Assembly (NCBI GenBank): GCA_964441755.1
Contig: CAYTVG010000002.1
Span: forward strand, 124,001-188,000
DNA from: JAUMBM01 sp964441755
Lineage (GTDB): Bacteria > Bacteroidota > Bacteroidia > Chitinophagales > Saprospiraceae
Length of the DNA: 64,000 nt
Reading direction: 5' to 3'
Shown in pieces: positions 8,241 through 16,584 of the stretch. Every line of letters starts with the position of its first letter. Positions within the stretch are counted from its first letter, which is position 1. A model generated the notes under the pieces. That model did not search any database. It was not told the DNA's origin and saw only the letters and a program-made list of their open reading frames with translations. The position numbers and the translations under genes are program-made.

Positions 8241-9071
8241 TCAGGCTGGCTGCAACAGTGGCTGCAGCCACTGCCAGCAGTAGGCAAATACGTCCTCCTG
8301 CTCAGGTTCGTTGTGGATTTCGTGGTAAAGTCCCTCCCAGATTTTGCAGCTTACAGGCCCGCTGACGCGCCCGGCAAAGTCGCGGCTGGCGCCGGCGCTG
8401 GTGATGCCATCATCGCTGCCATGCATGATGAGCAGCGGCAGCTGAATGTGCCCGCTAAAAGCGTCGAGGCGCGCAGCAGCCTCCAGCATGCCCAGGCCGG
8501 TGCTGGCCGTAAGGCGGTCGTGCACCAATGGATCTTTTTGGTAGGCTTCCACCACGGCTTTGTCGCGCGAGAGCTTGTCCACATCAAGACCATTGGATTG
8601 TGTGAAGCCGGGAAACAGGTTGCGCATCATTTTTCCCAGCCCTACCTGTATGGGGGATGGCTGAAAGGACAGTCGTATGTGCGGGCCGGTGACAATGGCG
8701 CCGCTCAGCTGCGGATTGCGGTCGATGAGGTAGTTGAGCAGTATGTTGCCGCCCATGCTGTGCCCGTACAGAAAGGCGGGCACATCGGGGCAGCGCATTT
8801 CCATGGCCACATGCAGTTGTGCTACTTCGTCGAGAAAATCGCCGAACTGCCCGCAGTGCCCGCGCTTGCCTTCGCTTTTTCCATGGCCACGCCGGTCGTA
8901 AGCCACGACCGCCAGGTCGTGGGCATTAAACCAATTGGCGAGGTGCTGGTAGCGGCCGCCGTGTTCGCCCAGTCCATGTATGATGCCAATGATACCGACA
9001 GGCTTGCTCACCGGCCAGTAGCAGGCGTGAATCTTGAGCTGGTCGCTGGTCTTCCAGGAGAAAATTTCCAT
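8241..9071 (-). CDS. Monoacylglycerol lipase-like alpha/beta hydrolase
   Basis: A 276-residue alpha/beta hydrolase of the Hydrolase_4 / monoglyceride lipase group (peptidase S33-like fold). The oxyanion-hole motif is HGLGEHGGRY (about residues 32-41), followed by the strand VVAYDRRGHGKSEG. The nucleophile is Ser105 in YGHSMGG, the acid lies in HGSDDGIT (about 218-224) and the catalytic His is 250 in LYHEIHNE. There is no signal peptide, so it is likely cytoplasmic and acts on monoacylglycerols or other lipid esters. The start at 9071 gives MEIFSWKTSD, typical for the family. A dispersed repeat element ends 31 bp upstream of the start, pointing toward this gene. Confidence 0.85.
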   Translation of the reverse strand: MEIFSWKTSDQLKIHACYWPVSKPVGIIGIIHGLGEHGGRYQHLANWFNAHDLAVVAYDRRGHGKSEGKRGHCGQFGDFLDEVAQLHVAMEMRCPDVPAFLYGHSMGGNILLNYLIDRNPQLSGAIVTGPHIRLSFQPSPIQVGLGKMMRNLFPGFTQSNGLDVDKLSRDKAVVEAYQKDPLVHDRLTASTGLGMLEAAARLDAFSGHIQLPLLIMHGSDDGITSAGASRDFAGRVSGPVSCKIWEGLYHEIHNEPEQEDVFAYCWQWLQPLLQPA

Positions 9072-9102
9072 AGGCGCGGTCTGTATGAAAGTATATAAAA
9101 CT

Positions 9103-9150
9103 TAGTGCATGTTCGGGCATTTCCGAAGGAGACATAAACGAACTGCTTCT
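9103..9150 (-). repeat. Dispersed upstream element, copy 2
   Basis: Read on the reverse strand it contains GTTTATGTCTCC, then CGGAAATGCCCGAACATGCACT. It ends 31 bp before the start codon of the lipase gene at 9071 and points toward it. The 350-bp gap 9072-9420 holds this copy and copy 3 in divergent orientation; no gene is seen in it. Confidence 0.5.
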
Positions 9151-9197
9151 TTCGCGCATTTCGGGCGGCATAGCCGCCGCCAGAGGGCTAAAAAGAT

Positions 9198-9251
9198 AAA
9201 ACCTGCGGAAAAAGAACCGTTTTAGATCCGGAAAAAATCCTGAACGTGCTC
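9198..9251 (+). repeat. Dispersed upstream element, copy 3
   Basis: Contains CCGTTTTAGATCCGG, then AAAATCCTGAACGTGCTC. Aligns along its whole length with copy 5 at 16494. It points toward fmt but ends about 170 bp upstream of that start codon. Confidence 0.5.
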
Positions 9252-9420
9252 TTGTTGTAGTATGGTTGACAAGATACACAGAAGTCTCTGAATGTGACGA
9301 TACTCGTGGCAACAATTATTGCTGCGGCCGGCCTGTCCTGTCTGCATAATTGGGGATCAATTGCCGGCAATGGCTGCATAAATAGGAAAATAGTTGCACT
9401 TTTGTCAAAAAAACAGCTGC

Positions 9421-10335
9421 ATGAGTCTGCGAATTGTATTCATGGGAACACCCGCTTTTGCTGCCTGCTCACTTGCCTACCTGCTCGACAGGGGGGTCAA
9501 TATCGTAGGCGTGGTAACAGCAACGGATAAGTGGGGCGGCCGGGGCGGCAAGCAGCTGCTGCAGTCGGCGGTAAAACAGCTGGCGGTTGCGCGCAACCTG
9601 CCGCTGCTGCAGCCGGAAAAGCTGCGCGATCCGGCTTTTCTGGAGGCCCTGCGGGCCTGGAAAGCCGACCTGCAGCTGGTCGTAGCTTTTCGCATGCTGC
9701 CGGAGGTGGTGTGGTCGATGCCGCCGCGTGGTACCATCAACCTGCACGCATCGCTGCTGCCCAAATACAGGGGGGCAGCGCCCATCAACTGGGCCATTAT
9801 CCGGGGGGAGCAGGAAACCGGCCTCACGACCTTTTTTTTGCAGCATGCAATAGATACCGGTGACTGCCTGCTGCAGTGCCGCACACCCATTGGGGAAAAT
9901 GAAACTGCGGGGGAACTGCACGACCGCCTCATGGTGCTGGGCGCTGAACTGCTGCTGCAGACCCTGCAGGGGCTCGAGGCGGGCAGCTTGCAGCCGCAGC
10001 CGCAAGCGGAGGCCGAGGCGACGCATGCGCCTAAAATATTTCACGATACCTGCCGCATAGACTGCCATGCGCCGGCCAGAGAGGTACACAATTTTATCAG
10101 GGGTATGAGCCCGTCGCCAGGTGCCTGGCTGCTGCTCGAGGGTGAAGAGATTAAGCTGCTGCGGACGCGTGTTGATGAGACACCCCACAACCTGCCACCG
10201 GGCCAGTGGCTGCTGGGCAAAAAGGAGATTCGGCTGACAACAGCTGAGGGGGCTGTATTGGTAGAGGAGCTGCAGCCGCAGGGAAAGCGCCGGATGTCGG
10301 CTGTGGATTATATCAACGGCCAGCGCAATACTTAG
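9421..10335 (+). CDS. fmt: Methionyl-tRNA formyltransferase
   Basis: A 304-residue cytoplasmic enzyme that formylates initiator Met-tRNA using 10-formyl-tetrahydrofolate. The start at 9421 gives MSLRIVFMGTPAFAACSL, the standard N-terminus; the ATG at 9394 would add nine residues. Catalytic residues are visible in INLHASLLPKYRGAAPINW (Asn and His plus the SLLPxYRG folate loop) and HAIDTGDCL (Asp). The C-terminal tRNA-binding domain is present (REVHNFIRGMSPSPGAW and a final beta-rich segment). Length is normal. The gene is convergent with the T9SS cargo at 10418-12139, separated by a hairpin. Confidence 0.95.
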   Translation: MSLRIVFMGTPAFAACSLAYLLDRGVNIVGVVTATDKWGGRGGKQLLQSAVKQLAVARNLPLLQPEKLRDPAFLEALRAWKADLQLVVAFRMLPEVVWSMPPRGTINLHASLLPKYRGAAPINWAIIRGEQETGLTTFFLQHAIDTGDCLLQCRTPIGENETAGELHDRLMVLGAELLLQTLQGLEAGSLQPQPQAEAEATHAPKIFHDTCRIDCHAPAREVHNFIRGMSPSPGAWLLLEGEEIKLLRTRVDETPHNLPPGQWLLGKKEIRLTTAEGAVLVEELQPQGKRRMSAVDYINGQRNT

Positions 10336-10342
10336 ACATCAG

Positions 10343-10375
10343 GGGCTTATTTTCTGCCTCCGGCAAAATAAGCCC
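10343..10375. terminator. Bidirectional hairpin between fmt and the T9SS cargo gene
   Basis: Perfect 11-bp arms GGGCTTATTTT / AAAATAAGCCC around an 11-nt loop (CTGCCTCCGGC), eight bp after the fmt stop. It is followed at 10382-10406 by two copies of the palindrome GCCGCGCGGC five bases apart. Located between convergent genes. Confidence 0.65.
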
Positions 10376-10417
10376 TATCTGGCCGCGCGGCTGTCTGCCG
10401 CGCGGCTACTGCCGGCA

Positions 10418-12139
10418 TTATTGCTTTACCAACCAACCGGAATGGGTCTTCCGGCCTGTTCGTATGTGTAGCATGTAGTGACCGGCAGGGAGTTGTCGCA
10501 TGTCAAGGGTGGGGTTTTTCCGATTTAATATATGTAGCATAACCATTTTTCCTTGTGTATTCCAGCAGCTTACGGTAGCGATTTCTTCCTCAGACCATTG
10601 AATCTGCAGCCAGTCGGTTGCCGGATTGGGGAAGAGTAAGGGGGAAGTCTCTACCTGCTGCCCGCTGTCGGCGCTGGGAGCTCCTTCGCGCAGCGGGATG
10701 CGGGCATTGGCTACCGCTACGGGCACGGCTCTCTCTTCGGGGGTTATCACCAGACAGTTGTCTATGGTGATGGGAAGTTCAATGGCGCCGGCCATCCATA
10801 CAGGTAACCAGTCGAGCGATGCGATGGGCCCCCGGCCACTGCGGGCCTGCCCGTCGCGACGCACCAGCGCGCAGTCGATCCGGCCTTCCGCAGCGTTTGT
10901 ATGGGTGTAAAAGAACAATTCGTCGGGGCTGCCCAGCCACGAATTGGCGGGGACTATGCTGAAACTGCCGCTTTCGATCATGTCCGGGGGGTAGGAGAGG
11001 GTGAAAGCCAGCCCGTAGACTTGTTGGGCAATCGCATCCTGGTTGCCGTACTGCAGACTGTAGTGCGCGCCGGGCATAGAGGTGTACAGGGTATCGGCCG
11101 GGATAAAAAGGGGCGCACGGCTCAGCTCTGCTGCGACGGGCAGCTCAGGCAGTGTGTATGTCCCTCCGGGCCAAAAGGGGGCTTGCAGACCATAATTACT
11201 GTCAATCACCTCTAGGTCAGTGGGCGATAGTTTGCCGTCGCCGTCGGCATCGGCATGGGCAAAATTGACGGCCGATTGAGGGGTGCTGCGCCCCCAGGCG
11301 ATGGCGGCCTGCGCATACCAATCGGTGATGCCGGCATTGGGCCGCGGCCCGCTCTGTTGCCCAAAACGGCCGGCAGCCAGCCCTGTATACAGTACATCAT
11401 ACTGATTGACAAGGCCATTGGCATCGGCATCGCCCGGAAATACGTACAGGCTGGGCTGGACAGTAACCATGCCCTGACTGGTAGAAAAGGGAACTGCGTC
11501 TGCAGTGCCCGAAACAGCCTCAGCCGGGAAAGAAAAGACATTTCCATTGAGCAGAAAAGATACCATGGGGGGCGTCAGCACCGGCGAAATTCCTGCTCGC
11601 CGGGGTTCAAAGCAAATGCGTATGATGGTCTCGTCCTGCGGGATACTCACCGGACTGAAGGAGGGGCTGATCCAACTGTAGAGGAGAACACCCGGGAAAG
11701 TGTTAAACTGTGGGCCAAGTCCATCGTCGCCTTCCAGCGGAAATTCATTGCGCACAAAGCGAAGATGGCTGGTGTCGAATAATATGGGTAGCTGAAAACC
11801 CAGCATATCTGTAAACTGGCTCACGCGCACAGAAAGACAGAGCTCACCGTAGTGGCCTGTACTGAGGCTGTCGAGCCGTAGTCGGCAGGGGGTGGAAAGG
11901 GCTGCTCCCGGTGGTATTGCGGGCAGGCTGCTGCGGAGGGAGTCAATGCGGCGCTGCCAGTCGCCATAAGGAAGCAGGGGCTCAGTAGGCAGCGAAAATG
12001 TGGGTGGTGGTGGCGACGCTATCATGCCGGATAGCGGATTGCGCATGTTGGTCGACATGTTGAGCAGCTGGCCAAAGGCCGACGGTAGCGCCAGCGTGGC
12101 GATGGCCACGAGCATCATCAAAAAGCGATGTACTTTCAT
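10418..12139 (-). CDS. T9SS cargo with cohesin-like and dockerin-like regions
   Basis: A 573-residue exported protein. The start at 12139 gives MKVHRFLMMLVAIATLALPSAFG, a clean signal peptide; the upstream ATG at 12241 would put 34 basic residues before it. Residues about 85-240 look like a cohesin-type beta sandwich (CLSVRVSQFTDMLGFQLPI, then HLRFVRNEFP). Next comes a dockerin-like region with two calcium-loop sequences, PGDADANGLVNQYDVL and HADADGDGKLSPTDLEVID. A second beta region with FTLSYPPDMI follows. The C-terminus, PLLFPNPATDWLQIQW through AGHYMLHI, is a type A T9SS sorting domain, so the mature protein should be released or anchored at the surface. A single chain with both cohesin-like and dockerin-like parts is common in Bacteroidota and need not mean a cellulosome. 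Ligand unknown. Confidence 0.82.
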   Translation of the reverse strand: MKVHRFLMMLVAIATLALPSAFGQLLNMSTNMRNPLSGMIASPPPPTFSLPTEPLLPYGDWQRRIDSLRSSLPAIPPGAALSTPCRLRLDSLSTGHYGELCLSVRVSQFTDMLGFQLPILFDTSHLRFVRNEFPLEGDDGLGPQFNTFPGVLLYSWISPSFSPVSIPQDETIIRICFEPRRAGISPVLTPPMVSFLLNGNVFSFPAEAVSGTADAVPFSTSQGMVTVQPSLYVFPGDADANGLVNQYDVLYTGLAAGRFGQQSGPRPNAGITDWYAQAAIAWGRSTPQSAVNFAHADADGDGKLSPTDLEVIDSNYGLQAPFWPGGTYTLPELPVAAELSRAPLFIPADTLYTSMPGAHYSLQYGNQDAIAQQVYGLAFTLSYPPDMIESGSFSIVPANSWLGSPDELFFYTHTNAAEGRIDCALVRRDGQARSGRGPIASLDWLPVWMAGAIELPITIDNCLVITPEERAVPVAVANARIPLREGAPSADSGQQVETSPLLFPNPATDWLQIQWSEEEIATVSCWNTQGKMVMLHILNRKNPTLDMRQLPAGHYMLHIRTGRKTHSGWLVKQ

Positions 12140-12274
12140 TCTGTACCATTTTTTTCCAAGCCCAAGGGGGGCCTTATTACGGCAAACGCTGTAATGCCGG
12201 TATACCGAATAGCAGCGGTAGGCCGGCAACATACTATGCATTACTGAAATCGTGCCAATTTTTGTGGATTTTGA

Positions 12275-12282
12275 TATCTTTG
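12275..12282 (+). promoter_or_regulatory. -7 box for the S46 peptidase gene
   Basis: TATCTTTG, a perfect TAnnTTTG match, 38 bp upstream of the ATG at 12321. It lies inside a longer in-frame ORF beginning at 12252, which supports 12321 as the true start. Confidence 0.55.
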
Positions 12283-12320
12283 TATGGACGGTGAAAAAAA
12301 TTATTCAAACCTACATACTT

Positions 12321-14495
12321 ATGAAAGTAAGAATCCTCACTTTTTGTGCTTTTGTGTTGCTGCTGACGTCAGCCTTGCGCGCAGGCGAAGGGATGTGGTT
12401 GCCGCTGTTATTGTCACAGCTCAATGAGGCCGAAATGAAGTCGATGGGCATGAAAATGTCTGCCGAGGACATCTACAGCGTCAACAAAGGGAGCCTCAAA
12501 GATGCTATCGTGCACTTCGGGGGCTTTTGTACCGGGGAAGTAATCTCTTCGCAGGGGTTGGTGCTGACCAATCATCACTGCGGTTATGGTCAGATACAGT
12601 ATCATTCCAGCTTGTCCAATAACTATTTGCAGGATGGTTTCTGGGCGGCTTCGAAAGCAGATGAGCTACCCAATCCGGGACTCTTCGTCACGTTTATCGT
12701 ACGTATCGAAGATGTGACAGCCACGGCCCTGGCCAATACCAACGATGAGATGAGCGAGCGTGAACGGCAGTCAACAATCGATAAAAATCTTGGCTTTATC
12801 CGGCAGAGCTACCGCAAGGAGGCTTGGGAAGAGCTTGTTATCCGTCCGTTTTTCAACGGCAACCAGTATTTTTTGTTTGTCACGGAGACTTACAGGGACG
12901 TTCGGCTGGTGGGGGCTCCTCCTTCCAGCATTGGTAAGTTTGGCGCTGATACGGACAACTGGGTGTGGCCGCGGCATACAGGGGACTTCGCGCTGTTTCG
13001 CATCTATGCAAGTCCCGATAACAAGCCTGCTGAGTACTCCCCCAACAACATTCCTTTCAAGCCACGCAAGCACCTGCCGGTGAGCCTCGACGGGGTAACT
13101 CCCAACGATTTTACCATGGTCTTTGGCTTCCCGGGCCGCACCGATCAGTACCTGCCGGCTGCTGCCATTGACCAGCGTGTCAACGTACTCAATCCAATTC
13201 GCATCAGCATTCGCGATCGCTCACTGGCCGTCATGGACGCTGCCATGCGCAGGGATCCGCAGGTGAAAATCCAGTACGCCTCTAAACAGGCGCGCATCGC
13301 CAATGCCTGGAAAAAATGGATTGGCGAGACCCAGGGGGTCAGGCAAACCAACGGTATTCAAAAACGACGCGAAATGGAGGAGGAATTTCGCCAACGGGTG
13401 GCTGCCAATCCAAAGTGGAATACGGCTTTTGGTGGCCTGCTGCCCGAGATGGAGCGCCTCTATCGCGAAATTGAGCCGCTGGCAGTCAGCCGCGATTATG
13501 TGATGGAAATTGCGCTCCGCAACGTAGAGCTGTTCCAGCTGATGAACAGCCTGCACACCTACAACCGCATGCTGAAAAGCTCGGGCGAAGAGGCGCTGAA
13601 GGGGCGATCCAAGCAGGTAATTTCAATCCTCGAAGATTTCTACAAGGATTTTAACCTGGAAGTCGATCAGGAAATTACGGTCGCTTTACTCGACATCTAT
13701 TTCAATAAAGTGCAGGTCAGTCATCTTGCGCCTTTTGCCGTCGAACAGATTACTCAGGAGGGAAAGAACTATGCTTCTCTGGCGCGTGCGCTCTACATGA
13801 AGTCACTTTTTACCCAAAAGGATAAAGTGCTGGCCATGGCCAATGAAAATCTGCCGGAGCTCATCCGCCAACTGAATGAAGACTATGCCTATCGCTTTAT
13901 CCGTTCTATACTCGAACATCATGAAGCCATAGTGATGACGAGCTACCAGCCGCTGGATGACAAACTCAATGCGCTGCAGCGCAAGTATATGATGGCGCTG
14001 ATGGTTGTTTTTCCCGAAAGACGCTTCTACCCGGATGCCAATTCAACCATGCGTGTGACTTACGGGCAGGTGGCTGGCTATAAAACACCCGAAAAGATCT
14101 ATGATTTTATGACGGACCTGGATGGTATGGTAGCCAAATATGTGCCTGGCGATTATGAGTTTGATCTGCCTCCACGATTGCTTGAGCTGCACAAAGCTAA
14201 GGATTACGGCCGCTACGCTTTGCCGGATGGCCGCATGCCGGTCTGTTTTATTGGTTCCAACCATACGACGGGCGGCAATTCCGGCAGCCCGGCCATTGAC
14301 GCGCATGGCAACCTCATCGGGCTCAATTTTGACCGCACCTGGGAGGGGACGATGAGTGATGTTTACTACGATGCTTCCATTTGCCGGAATATCATGGTCG
14401 ACCTGCGATACATTCTGTTCATCATCGACAAATTTGCAGGGGCTACCCATCTGGTTGATGAAATGACGCTGGTCTACCCTAAAACGGGTAAATAG
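12321..14495 (+). CDS. S46-family dipeptidyl-peptidase, DPP11 type (Asp/Glu-specific)
   Basis: A 724-residue exported serine peptidase that removes dipeptides from peptide N-termini in the periplasm. The signal peptide ends about residue 21 (ALRAGEG). The catalytic His is His85 in LTNHHCGYGQ, the Asp lies in DNWVWPRHTGDFALFR, and the Ser in GGNSGSPAIDAHGN. Eighteen residues after that Ser is Arg (GLNFDRTWEG). In the family this position is Arg in DPP11 (Asp/Glu at P1) and Gly in DPP7 (hydrophobic P1), so I infer Asp/Glu specificity. Length is normal for the family. It is followed by gamma-glutamyltransferase in the same orientation, 185 bp away with a hairpin between; both act on extracytoplasmic peptides. 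Confidence 0.93.
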   Translation: MKVRILTFCAFVLLLTSALRAGEGMWLPLLLSQLNEAEMKSMGMKMSAEDIYSVNKGSLKDAIVHFGGFCTGEVISSQGLVLTNHHCGYGQIQYHSSLSNNYLQDGFWAASKADELPNPGLFVTFIVRIEDVTATALANTNDEMSERERQSTIDKNLGFIRQSYRKEAWEELVIRPFFNGNQYFLFVTETYRDVRLVGAPPSSIGKFGADTDNWVWPRHTGDFALFRIYASPDNKPAEYSPNNIPFKPRKHLPVSLDGVTPNDFTMVFGFPGRTDQYLPAAAIDQRVNVLNPIRISIRDRSLAVMDAAMRRDPQVKIQYASKQARIANAWKKWIGETQGVRQTNGIQKRREMEEEFRQRVAANPKWNTAFGGLLPEMERLYREIEPLAVSRDYVMEIALRNVELFQLMNSLHTYNRMLKSSGEEALKGRSKQVISILEDFYKDFNLEVDQEITVALLDIYFNKVQVSHLAPFAVEQITQEGKNYASLARALYMKSLFTQKDKVLAMANENLPELIRQLNEDYAYRFIRSILEHHEAIVMTSYQPLDDKLNALQRKYMMALMVVFPERRFYPDANSTMRVTYGQVAGYKTPEKIYDFMTDLDGMVAKYVPGDYEFDLPPRLLELHKAKDYGRYALPDGRMPVCFIGSNHTTGGNSGSPAIDAHGNLIGLNFDRTWEGTMSDVYYDASICRNIMVDLRYILFIIDKFAGATHLVDEMTLVYPKTGK

Positions 14496-14530
14496 AGAAT
14501 ATTCTTCCGGATTGTGTCCGGGTATTTTTG

Positions 14531-14558
14531 CCTCCGGCAAAAAGTCTGAATGTGCACT
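14531..14558 (+). repeat. Dispersed upstream element, copy 4 (short)
   Basis: Core only: CCTCCGGCAAAAAGTCTGAATGTGCAC. It lies 122 bp upstream of the gamma-glutamyltransferase gene and points toward it. Confidence 0.4.
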
Positions 14559-14570
14559 TCCGTAAAATAA

Positions 14571-14612
14571 ATGACGCCCTTGCCTCCGGAACAGCCGGAG
14601 GGAGGGCGTCAT
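14571..14612. terminator. Large hairpin between the peptidase and gamma-glutamyltransferase genes
   Basis: Arms ATGACGCCCT / AGGGCGTCAT enclose a second stem (CCTCCGG / CCGGAGG). There is no T-run on either side, so it may be an mRNA-stabilising or processing hairpin rather than a terminator. Confidence 0.5.
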
Positions 14613-14680
14613 GACGACCAGAAAATTTGATTGCGGCATGCGCTGTTGCTTGCCCAACTTATCCATAAGTTTCAATTACC

Positions 14681-16399
14681 ATGCCAAAGTTGTCGATCAT
14701 TGTCATTTTTCTGTTGGGCTGGCTCGGGCTGACAGCTCAGGCGTCTTTGCCGGCAGCTGAAGCTGCTGTGTACGATACCCGTAAATCGGTGATTGTCGAT
14801 TCGGCGGCCGTGGTGTCACCTCACCCGCTAGCCACGCGCGTGGGCGTCGACGTGATGCGCAAAGGGGGCAACGCAATAGATGCTGCCGTGGCCGTACAGT
14901 TTGCTATAGCAGTCGTGTATCCGAGAGCAGGCAATATTGGGGGCGGTGGACTTATGGTTATCCGGGAGAGCAGTGGTGAAACGGCTGCACTGGATTATCG
15001 AGAGAAAGCCCCTGCGGCTGCAAGTCGCGATATGTATCTCGACAGTATGGGCAACCCGGTTGAGGGAATGAGTACCGACGGCCATTTGGCTGCAGGGGTG
15101 CCCGGCACAGTGGCAGGCCTGGCAGAGGCCCACAAGCGCTACGGGAAACTCCGCTGGGAGGAGCTTCTGCAGCCTTCCATAGAGCTGGCCGCCAATGGTT
15201 TTGCCATTACCGATGCAGAGGCCGAACGGCTGCGAAATTTTCAGGGTGATTTTCGTACGTATAACGAAGAGGGTTGTGCTTTCATACGGAACAATTGGCA
15301 GGCTGGAGATCTGCTGATCCAGAAGGAGCTGGCAGCTGCCTTGACGCGCATACAGCAGCGAGGTCCTGACGGCTTTTATCGGGGGGAGACTGCTGCGCTG
15401 ATCGTCAATGAAATGCGTGAAGGAGGCGGATTCATCACCGCCCGTGACCTCAAGGAGTATCGCGCGCAGTGGCGGACACCGGTGAGTGGGTACTACCGGG
15501 GCTATAAGGTGATTTCTATGCCGCCGCCTTCAAGCGGTGGGGTAGCTTTGTTGCAAATGCTGGCTGCCTGCGAGCCTTACCCTGTGGCAAGCTACGGTTT
15601 CCACCAGCCGGCAGCAGTGCATCTGGTGGTAGAAGCTGCCCGAAGGGCGTATGCCGACCGGGCTGCCTGGCTGGGCGATACTGACTTCTTTCCGGTACCT
15701 GTCAGCAGTCTGACGGATACGGCTTATGTGCGTAGGCGCATGCGCTCGTTTGATGCTGCCCATGCTTCGCCCAGCGATAGCATTGCAGGGGGAAAAGTGA
15801 CCCTGCTGAAGGAGAGTTTTGAAACTACACATACTTCGGTGGTGGATCCTATGGGGAATGCCGTCTCGGTTACTACAACCCTCAATTCCAACTACGGATG
15901 TAAAGTCGTGGTAGACGGAGCCGGTTTTTTTCTCAACAATGAAATGGACGATTTTAGCGTCAAGCCGGGCGTTCCCAACCAGTTTGGATTGGTGGGCTCC
16001 GAGGCCAATGCCATAGAACCCGGTAAGCGTATGCTGAGTTCTATGACGCCTACCATCGTAGAGAAGGACGGCCGCTTGTTTATGCTGCTGGGCGCACCGG
16101 GAGGATCTACCATCATCACTTCGGTACTGCAGGTGATGATGAATGTCATAGATTTTGGCATGCCGCTGGATAAGGCGATTCAGGCAGCGCGCTTCCACCA
16201 CCAGTGGCTGCCTGATGAGATTATGGTAGAAAAAAATGCCATAGCAGCACCTGAGCGGGCATTGATGGAGTCTATGGGCCACCGCTTCAGGGAAGTCAAA
16301 TCGCTGGCGGTTGTCAAGGCAATCCATGTACGCGCCGATGGTAAGCTGCAGGCTGCAGGCGATCATCGCAATCCCGATGATCATGCAGCGGGCTGGTAG
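14681..16399 (+). CDS. ggt: Gamma-glutamyltransferase
   Basis: A 572-residue exported Ntn-hydrolase that cleaves or transfers the gamma-glutamyl group of glutathione and related peptides. The signal peptide ends near residue 21 (LTAQAS). The large subunit has VVSPHPLATRVGVDVMRKGG, the substrate Arg in LDYREKAP, and PPPSSGGVALLQML. Autoprocessing should occur before the Thr of ETTHTSVVDPMGNAVSVTTT, which then becomes the N-terminal nucleophile of the small subunit. The small subunit keeps RMLSSMTPTIV and LGAPGGSTIITSV. The protein is full length with all key residues. With the upstream peptidase it would support scavenging of amino acids from peptides outside the cytoplasm. Confidence 0.95.
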   Translation: MPKLSIIVIFLLGWLGLTAQASLPAAEAAVYDTRKSVIVDSAAVVSPHPLATRVGVDVMRKGGNAIDAAVAVQFAIAVVYPRAGNIGGGGLMVIRESSGETAALDYREKAPAAASRDMYLDSMGNPVEGMSTDGHLAAGVPGTVAGLAEAHKRYGKLRWEELLQPSIELAANGFAITDAEAERLRNFQGDFRTYNEEGCAFIRNNWQAGDLLIQKELAAALTRIQQRGPDGFYRGETAALIVNEMREGGGFITARDLKEYRAQWRTPVSGYYRGYKVISMPPPSSGGVALLQMLAACEPYPVASYGFHQPAAVHLVVEAARRAYADRAAWLGDTDFFPVPVSSLTDTAYVRRRMRSFDAAHASPSDSIAGGKVTLLKESFETTHTSVVDPMGNAVSVTTTLNSNYGCKVVVDGAGFFLNNEMDDFSVKPGVPNQFGLVGSEANAIEPGKRMLSSMTPTIVEKDGRLFMLLGAPGGSTIITSVLQVMMNVIDFGMPLDKAIQAARFHHQWLPDEIMVEKNAIAAPERALMESMGHRFREVKSLAVVKAIHVRADGKLQAAGDHRNPDDHAAGW

Positions 16400-16411
16400 C
16401 CGGTCCATCTG

Positions 16412-16446
16412 TGTTTTTGCTGCAGGCAAAAACAGGGCGGTTTTTT
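16412..16446 (+). terminator. Terminator of ggt
   Basis: Stem TGTTTTTGC / GCAAAAACA with a short loop, then GGGCGG and six T, 13 bp after the ggt stop. Confidence 0.6.
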
Positions 16447-16493
16447 GTGTTGCGGAGGGAGCATGCGTGGCGGCTTGTAATCGGAAAAAATAG

Positions 16494-16551
16494 TAAACCC
16501 GCGGGAAAGGAGCCATTTCGGGCCCGGTGAGAAAATCCCGGGCGCGTGCTG
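16494..16551 (+). repeat. Dispersed upstream element, copy 5
   Basis: Contains CCATTTCGGGCCCGG, then GAGAAAATCCCGGGCGCGTGCT. Aligns with copies 3 and 7. It ends 33 bp before the GH32 start codon and points toward it. Confidence 0.5.
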
Positions 16552-16584
16552 GTGTATCTGGTAATTAATCAGCGAATAAATCGT

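Noticed and set aside
9294..9530. A GTG-start frame with a hydrophobic N-terminus ahead of fmt
   Set aside because: Most of it overlaps fmt in another frame and its C-terminal half is Cys/Arg-rich shadow sequence.
10418..12139. Cohesin- and dockerin-like regions as evidence for a cellulosome
   Set aside because: There is no partner enzyme with a dockerin in the window, and single-chain combinations with a T9SS signal are common in Bacteroidota.
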